DNA of 64,000 nt, taken from contig NZ_KI912466.1 of assembly GCF_000518645.1 (NCBI RefSeq), positions 372,988 to 436,987 on the forward strand. The letters are read 5' to 3'. The stretch is from Curvibacter gracilis ATCC BAA-807. Lineage in GTDB: Bacteria; Pseudomonadota; Gammaproteobacteria; Burkholderiales; Burkholderiaceae_C. The first letter of the stretch is position 1. Every line of letters begins with the position of its first letter. Made by a program: the position numbers and the translations under genes. Under the pieces are notes generated by a model that made no database searches, was not told the origin of the DNA, and saw only the letters and a program-made list of their open reading frames with translations. Of this stretch, positions 58,301-64,000 are shown piece by piece.

Positions 58301-59234
58301 CCGTGCCCCACAGCACGGCCTTCTTGCCGCCTGCATTCATGGCGATGTTGCCGCCGATGCACGAGGCCTCGGCCGAGGTCGGGTCCACCGCGAAGACGAA
58401 GCCGCCGCGCTCGGCGGCGTCGGCCACGCGCTGCGTCACCACACCCGCTTCGGTCCAGATGGTGGCCACCGGCTCGGCGATGCCGGGCAGTTGCACCTTC
58501 TCGACCTCGGTCATGGCTTCGAGCTTTTCGGTGTTGATGACCACGCTCTTCCAGGTCAGCGGGATGGCGCCACCCGTGTAGCCGGTGCCGCCCCCACGCG
58601 GGATGATGGTCAGGCCCAGCTCGATGCAGGCGCGCACCAGGGCGGCCATTTCAGCCTCGGAATCAGGGGTCAGCACCACAAAGGGGTACTCGACACGCCA
58701 GTCGGTGGCGTCGGTGACGTGGGCCACGCGCGACAGACCATCAAATTTGATGTTGTCCTTGGCCGTGACCTTGCGCAGGCGCTTGCTGACCTGGGCGCGC
58801 AGGGTGGCCGCCTCCTGGAAAGCCGCGTCAAAGGCCTTCACGGCCAGTTCGGCCATGCCCAGCACCTCGCCCACCAGGGCGTCGCGGGCGGCATCGTCAC
58901 CGGGGGTGCGACGGCGCTCGATCTCGCCCAGGCGGTGGCGCAAAGCCTCCACCAGCAGACCGCGGCGCTTGGGGTTGTCCAGCAGGTCGTCCTGCAGATA
59001 GGGGTTGCGCTGCACCACCCAGATGTCACCCAGCACTTCATACAGCATGCGGGCAGAACGGCCGGTCTGGCGCTCGCCACGCAGCTGGCTCAGCAGATCC
59101 CAGGCCCGCGAGCCCAGCAGCCGGATGACGATTTCCCGGTCGGAAAACGAGGTGTAGTTGTACGGAATTTCGCGCAGTCGGGCAGGCTCTGCGGCCTGCG
59201 ACAGGATGGCGGCCAACGCGGTGGGTGCATTCAT
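55353..59234 (-). CDS. FAD-linked oxidase/Fe-S/CCG-domain dehydrogenase
   Basis: A 1293-aa fused oxidoreductase. In order: an N-terminal DUF3683-like domain (about 1-150), an FAD-binding PCMH domain with [11 protein letters not shown] near residue 212, and an FAD-oxidase C-terminal domain with EHGIGITK. A two-cluster ferredoxin domain follows ([11 protein letters not shown] near 822, [12 protein letters not shown] near 886), then two CCG domains ([10 protein letters not shown]...CCGYP near 1035-1070, and [10 protein letters not shown]...CCGESGTLG near 1110-1190). The architecture resembles glycolate/D-lactate dehydrogenases fused into one chain. It likely oxidises a 2-hydroxy acid and passes electrons to quinone, which is inference. 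ATG at 59234 chosen, with 59258 possible. Confidence 0.88.
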   Translation of the reverse strand: MNAPTALAAILSQAAEPARLREIPYNYTSFSDREIVIRLLGSRAWDLLSQLRGERQTGRSARMLYEVLGDIWVVQRNPYLQDDLLDNPKRRGLLVEALRHRLGEIERRRTPGDDAARDALVGEVLGMAELAVKAFDAAFQEAATLRAQVSKRLRKVTAKDNIKFDGLSRVAHVTDATDWRVEYPFVVLTPDSEAEMAALVRACIELGLTIIPRGGGTGYTGGAIPLTWKSVVINTEKLEAMTEVEKVQLPGIAEPVATIWTEAGVVTQRVADAAERGGFVFAVDPTSAEASCIGGNIAMNAGGKKAVLWGTALDNLASWRMVTPDAQWLEVTRLDHNLGKIHDAEVATFELKYFEADGKTPVRTERLAIPGRTFRKEGLGKDVTDKFLAGLPGIQKEGCDGLITSARWVVHRMPEHTRTVCLEFFGNAKDAVPSIVEIKDFMFAEQKRSGVLLAGLEHLDDRYLKAVGYATKSKKGNGGLPKMVLIGDIAGDNADDVARITSEVVRIANSRNGEGFIAISADARKKFWADRKKTAAISRHTNAFKINEDVVIPLPRMAEYTDGIERINIELSLRNKLKLCHELEAFFKQGKLPLGKADDASEMPSPELLEQRVGQAIAVLQETRDLWAGWLNDVDTLFPQLQDHSLRASWKTQIRSPLQGIFTGAAFKPILDEVNTIHQSVLKGRVWVALHMHAGDGNVHTNIPVNSDNYEMLQTAHEAVARIMVLARSLDGVISGEHGIGITKLEFLSDAELRPFTEYKQKVDPEGRFNKGKLLRAPAGTPETLHADLTNAYTPSFGLMGHESLIMQQSDIGAIADSVKDCLRCGKCKPVCATHVPRANLLYSPRNKILATSLLVEAFLYEEQTRRGVSIKHWQEFEDVADHCTVCHKCLSPCPVKIDFGDVTMNMRNLLRKMGQKSFRPGNAAAMFMLNATNPETIKLARSAMVGVGMKAQRLANDLLKGMARKQTGAPPATVGAAPIKEQIIHFINKKMPGNLPKKTARALLDIEDKDYVPIIRNPQATTADSEAVFYFPGCGSERLFSQVGLATQAMLWHAGVQTVLPPGYLCCGYPQRGSGQFDKAEKIITDNRVLFHRVANTLNYLDIKTVVVSCGTCYDQLQGYEFEKIFPGCRIIDIHEYLLEKGITLDTSSGAGYLYHDPCHTPMKLQDPMKTVKALIGDQVLKSERCCGESGTLGVTRPDISTQVRFRKEEEIRKGEAALRASGAVGPKDNVKILTSCPSCLQGLTRYGDDLNNGLLEADYIVVEMAQQILGADWLPQYVSAANAGGIERVLV

Positions 59235-59675
59235 GGAGTAAACCTGGGGGGTGGGCATGGACATGCCCATGGACCTTGGGGCCCGGATTTTACGGTACCG
59301 GGAAGAATGGCTCGGATGGAAGGCAGGAAAGCCCGCTTCCAACGCGGCCGGGGCGTCAAAGCCAGCGCCGGGATCGCCAGGAGGGCACCCGCACCGACGC
59401 CATGGCCCGGGAGGGCGGTTGAAGCAGGTCGGACAAAAGCAGGGGCATGGAGGTCATGGCGGGCATCAGGGTCAGGCGGGGCCTGATTCAGAACTGTTGC
59501 AATGCACAATTTAACGCATTCACCCATTCCTTGACGAGCCTCAGGGTTATCCGGGAATGCGGGGGGACAGGGAATCTCCCGATGGAGCGATTGCTACACG
59601 TATGACACAACCGACTTCCTTTTGTCACACCACGCGATTAGCATCCGCGCTTTTCGTACCCCCGCAGGAGATTGC
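59235..59675. other. 441-bp divergent spacer, dehydrogenase to ugpB
   Basis: No convincing gene is visible. Open frames here are short and lack start signals. It must hold promoters for both divergent genes. An AT-rich patch near 59495-59520 (around TTGCAATGCACAA) and a dyad at 59603-59627 are the only structured elements I see. Confidence 0.6.
59603..59627. promoter_or_regulatory. dyad upstream of ugpB
   Basis: TGACACAA (59603-59610) and TTTTGTCA (59620-59627) form an inverted repeat, 8 bp per arm with one mismatch, about 50 bp upstream of the ugpB start. This is a plausible operator. It does not match the PhoB direct-repeat box well. Confidence 0.4.
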
Positions 59676-60983
59676 ATGAAATTCCGCAACCTGGCCCTCG
59701 TGGCCGCGCTGGCCGCCGTGATCGGTGCACCCGCCCAGGCCCAGACCGAGATTCAGTGGTGGCACTCGATGGATGGCGCCCTCAATGACTGGGTGAACGA
59801 CCTGGCCAAGCAGTACAACGAAAGCCAGAGCGAGTACAAGATGGTGCCCACCTACAAGGGCGAGTACGACCAGTCGATGGCCGCTGGTATTGCGGCCTTC
59901 CGCGCCGGCAATGCGCCCGACATCCTGCAGGTGTTCGAAGTGGGCACGGCCACCATGATGTATGCCAAGGGCGCCGTCAAACCGGTGGCCGAGGTGATGA
60001 AGGAAGGCGGCGTCAAGTTCGACCCCAAGGCCTACATCCCGGCCGTGGCAGGCTACTACACGGCCCCCAACGGCCAGATGATGTCGCTGCCCTTCAACAG
60101 CTCGACCACCGTGTTCTATTACAACAAGGACGCTTTCAAGGCGGCCGGCCTGGACCCTGAAAAAGCCCCGGTGACCTGGCCCGACGTGGTCTCGGTCGCC
60201 GCCAAGCTCAAGGCCAGCGGCAGCAAGTGCCCCTTCACCACCTCGTGGATGACCTGGGCCCAGTTGGAAAGCTTCTCGACCTGGCACAACACCAGCTACG
60301 CCAGCAAGGGCAATGGTTTTGGGGGCCTGGACGCGCGACTGGAATTCAACTCGCCCCTGCATGTGCGCCACTTCGAGAACCTGGGCAACATGGCCAAACA
60401 GGGCCTGTTCGTCTACAAGGGCCGCGCCAGCAAGGCCATCACCTCGTTCACCTCGGGCGAATGCGCGATGTTCGTGGGTTCGTCGGGCAGCTACGCCAGC
60501 ATCCAGCGCGACTCCAAGTTCAAGTTCGCCGAGTCCACCCTGCCCTACTACCCCGATGTGCCGGGCGCGCCCCAGAACACCATCGTGGGCGGCGCCAGCC
60601 TGTGGGTGCTGTCGGGCAAGCCGGCGGCTCACTACAAGGGCGTGGCCTCGTTCTTCAACTTCCTGTCCAAGCCTGAAGTGCAGGCCGCCAGCCACCAGCG
60701 CACCGGCTACCTGCCCATCACCACCGCGGCTTTCGAGCTGACCGAGAAGTCGGGCTTTTACAAGAAGAACCCCGGCACCGACGTGGCCGTGAACCAGATG
60801 ATCCGCAAGACCACCGACAAGTCGCGTGGCGTGCGCCTGGGCAATTTCGTGCAGATCCGCGCCATCCTGGACGAGGAAACCGAACAGATCTGGACCGGCA
60901 AGAAGACGGCCAAGGAAGCCCTGGACACCGCTGTGACCCGTGGCAACGAACTGCTGGCCAAGTTCCAGGCCGCCAACAAATAA
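59676..60983 (+). CDS. ugpB: sn-glycerol-3-phosphate ABC transporter binding protein
   Basis: A 435-aa periplasmic family-1 binding protein. The signal peptide (MKFRNLALVAALAAVIGAPAQAQ) is followed by TEIQWWHSMDGALNDWVNDLAKQYNES and later FTSGECAMFVGSSGSYAS, both typical of UgpB. An AGGAG Shine-Dalgarno fixes the start at 59676. It leads the ugpBAEC operon. Hairpins follow its stop, which fits higher expression of the binding protein than of the membrane subunits. Confidence 0.95.
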   Translation: MKFRNLALVAALAAVIGAPAQAQTEIQWWHSMDGALNDWVNDLAKQYNESQSEYKMVPTYKGEYDQSMAAGIAAFRAGNAPDILQVFEVGTATMMYAKGAVKPVAEVMKEGGVKFDPKAYIPAVAGYYTAPNGQMMSLPFNSSTTVFYYNKDAFKAAGLDPEKAPVTWPDVVSVAAKLKASGSKCPFTTSWMTWAQLESFSTWHNTSYASKGNGFGGLDARLEFNSPLHVRHFENLGNMAKQGLFVYKGRASKAITSFTSGECAMFVGSSGSYASIQRDSKFKFAESTLPYYPDVPGAPQNTIVGGASLWVLSGKPAAHYKGVASFFNFLSKPEVQAASHQRTGYLPITTAAFELTEKSGFYKKNPGTDVAVNQMIRKTTDKSRGVRLGNFVQIRAILDEETEQIWTGKKTAKEALDTAVTRGNELLAKFQAANK

Positions 60984-61041
60984 GCCGCTCAGGCGACAAG
61001 AAGGCCCGTCAGGCTGCGTTATGCTGCCTGCCCTCGCAAAA

Positions 61042-61106
61042 CGTGCCCGCCCCCACGGGGGCTGCACGCCACTCGACAGCCCGCCCGCCACCCGCAGGCG
61101 GGCTGT
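61042..61106 (+). other. hairpins between ugpB and ugpA
   Basis: A GC-rich stem around 61042-61066 (GTGC/GCAC flanking GCCCCC/GGGGGC) is followed by ACAGCCCGCC/GGCGGGCTGT (61076-61085, 61097-61106) and only three T. It may be a processing or partial terminator element that sets the ugpB to ugpAEC ratio. Confidence 0.6.
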
Positions 61107-61128
61107 TTGACTCACCAGGGCACCCTCC

Positions 61129-62010
61129 ATGGAAAAAAGAGTTTTATTCAGGTCAGGCTGGCTGCCTTGGGCGCTGCTGGCCCCCCAGTTGATCATCGTC
61201 GGCGTGTTCTTCTTCTGGCCCGCAGGCCAGGCCCTGATCCAGTCGTTGCAGCAGCAGGACGCCTTCGGCACCACCGTGACCTGGGTCGGGCTGGACAACT
61301 TCCGCACGCTGTGGGCCGATGCCACCTATGTGGAGTCGTTCGAGACCACGCTCATCTTCTCGGTGCTGGTGACCGTGCTGGGCCTGAGCCTGGCCCTGCT
61401 GCTGGCGGTGTTTGCCGACCGCATCACGCGCGGCGCCACCTTCTACAAGACCGTGCTGATCCTGCCCTACGCCGTGGCGCCCGTGGTGTCGGGCCTGCTG
61501 TGGTCGTTCATGTTCTCGACCTCGATCGGGGTGGTGAGCTACGGCCTGCACCAGATCGGTTTTGAATGGAACCACCTGCTCAACAGCCAGCACGCCATGG
61601 CCCTGGTGGTGATGGCCTCGGTCTGGAAACAGATTTCGTACAACTTCCTGTTCTTCCTGGCCGGGCTCAGCGCCATCCCCAAGTCGCTGATCGAGGCGGC
61701 TGCCATCGATGGCGCAGGGCCTTGGCGGCGCTTCTGGAGCATCCAGTTTCCGCTGCTGTCGCCCACCACCTTCTTCCTGGGCGTGATCAACATGGTCTAC
61801 GCCTTCTTCGACACCTTTGCCATCATCGACGCCACCACCCAGGGCGGGCCCGGCAAGGCCACCTCGACCCTGGTGTACCGCGTGTATTTCGACGGCTTCC
61901 GTGGCATGGACTTCGGTGGCTCGGCCGCCCAGTCGGTGGTGCTGATGGTGATCGTGGTGGCCTTGACCGTGGTGCAGTTCCGCTATGTCGAAAAAAAGGT
62001 GCAGTACTGA
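61129..62010 (+). CDS. ugpA: glycerol-3-phosphate ABC transporter permease UgpA
   Basis: A 293-aa inner-membrane permease with six helices and the EAA loop (GLSAIPKSLIEAAAIDGAGPWRRFWSI). The start MEKRVLFRSGWLPWALLAPQL matches UgpA. No strong Shine-Dalgarno precedes the ATG. It works with UgpE, UgpC and UgpB to import glycerol 3-phosphate and glycerophosphodiesters. Confidence 0.95.
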   Translation: MEKRVLFRSGWLPWALLAPQLIIVGVFFFWPAGQALIQSLQQQDAFGTTVTWVGLDNFRTLWADATYVESFETTLIFSVLVTVLGLSLALLLAVFADRITRGATFYKTVLILPYAVAPVVSGLLWSFMFSTSIGVVSYGLHQIGFEWNHLLNSQHAMALVVMASVWKQISYNFLFFLAGLSAIPKSLIEAAAIDGAGPWRRFWSIQFPLLSPTTFFLGVINMVYAFFDTFAIIDATTQGGPGKATSTLVYRVYFDGFRGMDFGGSAAQSVVLMVIVVALTVVQFRYVEKKVQY

Positions 62011-62058
62011 TGAAGCCCACCCGCCCTGCCCTGTTCGCCCAGCCTGGAGGCCGCCATC

Positions 62059-62907
62059 ATGGTTGAACGCAATCCGGTCCTGAATGTGCTGGCCCATCTG
62101 GTGATGATCGTCGGCGTGCTGATCGTCGCCTTTCCGATCTACCTGGCCTTTGTGGCCTCCACCCACACCGCGCCCGAGATCATGCAGGCCCCCATGCCGC
62201 TGTGGCCGGGGCATAACTTCTGGGCCAGTTACGAGGCCGCGCTGCGCGGCTCGGGCCGCATCAGCGCCACGCCCCCGGTGGCCCGCATGATGTGGGTAAG
62301 CCTGGTGGTCACCATGATCATCACCGTGGGCAAGATCAGCATCTCGCTGCTGTCGGCGTTTGCGGTGGTGTATTTCCGCTTTCCGCTGCGCAACCTGTGC
62401 TTCTGGCTGATCTTCATCACCCTGATGCTGCCGGTGGAAGTGCGCATCGGGCCCACCTACCAGGTGGTGGCGGATCTGGGCATGATCAACACCTATGCCG
62501 GCATGTCGGTGCCGCTGATTGCCTCGGCGACGGCCACATTCCTGTTCCGGCAGTTCTTCCTGACCGTGCCGGACGAGTTGGTCGAGGCCGCCCGCATCGA
62601 TGGCGCCGGCCCGATGCGCTTCTTCAAGGACATCCTGGTGCCCCTGTCGGCCACCAGCATTGCCGCCCTGTTCGTGATCCAGTTCATCTACGGCTGGAAC
62701 CAGTACCTGTGGCCCCTGATCGCGGCCACCAGCGAAGACATGTACCCCGTGGTGGTCGGCATCAAGCAGATGATCGGCGCGGGTGAATCCCCCGTGGACT
62801 GGAACGTGGTCATGGCCACGGCCGTGCTGGCCATGCTGCCCCCCGCTGTGGTGGTGGTTCTGATGCAGAAATGGTTCGTCAAGGGCCTGGTTGATACCGA
62901 GAAATAA
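62059..62907 (+). CDS. ugpE: glycerol-3-phosphate ABC transporter permease UgpE
   Basis: The 282-aa partner permease, with the family start [20 protein letters not shown], six helices and the EAA loop ([23 protein letters not shown]). It lies 48 bp after ugpA and 12 bp before ugpC in one operon. Confidence 0.95.
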   Translation: MVERNPVLNVLAHLVMIVGVLIVAFPIYLAFVASTHTAPEIMQAPMPLWPGHNFWASYEAALRGSGRISATPPVARMMWVSLVVTMIITVGKISISLLSAFAVVYFRFPLRNLCFWLIFITLMLPVEVRIGPTYQVVADLGMINTYAGMSVPLIASATATFLFRQFFLTVPDELVEAARIDGAGPMRFFKDILVPLSATSIAALFVIQFIYGWNQYLWPLIAATSEDMYPVVVGIKQMIGAGESPVDWNVVMATAVLAMLPPAVVVVLMQKWFVKGLVDTEK

Positions 62908-62919
62908 GAGAGCAACACG

Positions 62920-63924
<1,005 letters not shown>

Positions 63925-63949
63925 GCCCCACTTCCGACTTCGCTCCACC

Positions 63950-64000
63950 ATGAACCCCAGCCTTCCCCACTGGCCCTACCCGCGCTGGATTGCCCACCGT
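63950..64000 (+). CDS. ugpQ: glycerophosphodiester phosphodiesterase (partial, 5' end)
   Basis: Only 17 codons are inside the window (MNPSLPHWPYPRWIAHR). WPYPRWIAHR matches the start of UgpQ, where the His of the IAHRG motif is catalytic. It lies 25 bp after ugpC. UgpQ cleaves glycerophosphodiesters to glycerol 3-phosphate, which fits the importer. The rest lies outside. Confidence 0.8.
   Translation, partial: MNPSLPHWPYPRWIAHR

Noticed and set aside
55044-59486. A 1,480-codon open frame on the plus strand opposite the giant dehydrogenase
   Set aside because: It is the antisense shadow of a GC-rich gene. Its translation is low-complexity His/Gln/Val/Gly-rich with no domain, while the minus-strand product has clear FAD, Fe-S and CCG motifs.
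59590-59660. PhoB box upstream of ugpB
   Set aside because: A TGTCATA-like half site exists on the minus strand (within 59597-59607), but the second direct repeat at 11-bp spacing does not fit, so I did not annotate a Pho box.

Overview
The window is GC-rich chromosomal DNA of a Burkholderiales bacterium, most like Comamonadaceae and relatives. The grounds are gene content and order: gmk-rpoZ-spoT-greB, hrcA-nadK-recN, a TPR gene-lolB-ispE-tRNA-Gln-prs-rplY-pth block, nudB-aspS-DUF502-fmdB, and ubiE-Tim44-ubiJ-ubiB. A Bug-type tricarboxylate-binding receptor and a very long DUF3683-type FAD/Fe-S dehydrogenase point the same way. The species cannot be named from the sequence alone. Nearly all of the window is coding. 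I see no phage, insertion sequence, CRISPR array or integrase.

Layout. 0-6 kb: nucleotide and stringent-response genes (gmk, rpoZ, bifunctional spoT), greB, a small orphan gene and a two-domain polyphosphate:AMP phosphotransferase. 6.1-11.8 kb: an accessory-looking stretch between tRNA-Arg(ACG) and a CAT-anticodon tRNA, holding a zinc-ribbon membrane protein, a Rap1a/Tai-like secreted protein, a TetR/MFS divergent pair and a tannase-like lipoprotein. 11.8-20.2 kb: hrcA, nadK, recN and rapZ, then fpg, a dynamin-like GTPase and mutY on the minus strand. 20.3-26.3 kb: TPR protein, lolB, ispE, tRNA-Gln, prs, rplY, pth and a convergent ferredoxin. 26.6-33.5 kb: a complete peptide-type ABC importer (permeases, two ATPases, binding protein) ending in an amidase.

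33.5-42.7 kb: a LysR/tautomerase pair, a TTC38-like TPR protein, two uncharacterised genes, DUF429, an EamA exporter, a BLUF photoreceptor directly behind folE, and an EEP phosphatase-clsB pair. 42.9-49.6 kb: a TPR response regulator with a Glu at the phosphorylation site, nudB, aspS, DUF502, fmdB and a sodium:solute symporter. 49.7-54.2 kb: ubiquinone genes (ubiB, ubiJ, ubiE) with Tim44-like and DUF971 genes. 54.3-59.2 kb: the giant dehydrogenase followed by an orphan Bug receptor. 59.7-64 kb: the ugpBAEC glycerol-3-phosphate importer and the first codons of ugpQ.

Most of the window is housekeeping. No clear-cut new multi-gene system, such as a defence island or biosynthetic cluster, is visible. 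The observations most worth a second look are the folE-BLUF operon, the response regulator whose phospho-acceptor is Glu, the dynamin-like GTPase between the two 8-oxoguanine repair glycosylases, the dehydrogenase/Bug-receptor pair, and the uncharacterised zinc-ribbon/secreted-protein pair at 36.3-37.6 kb.
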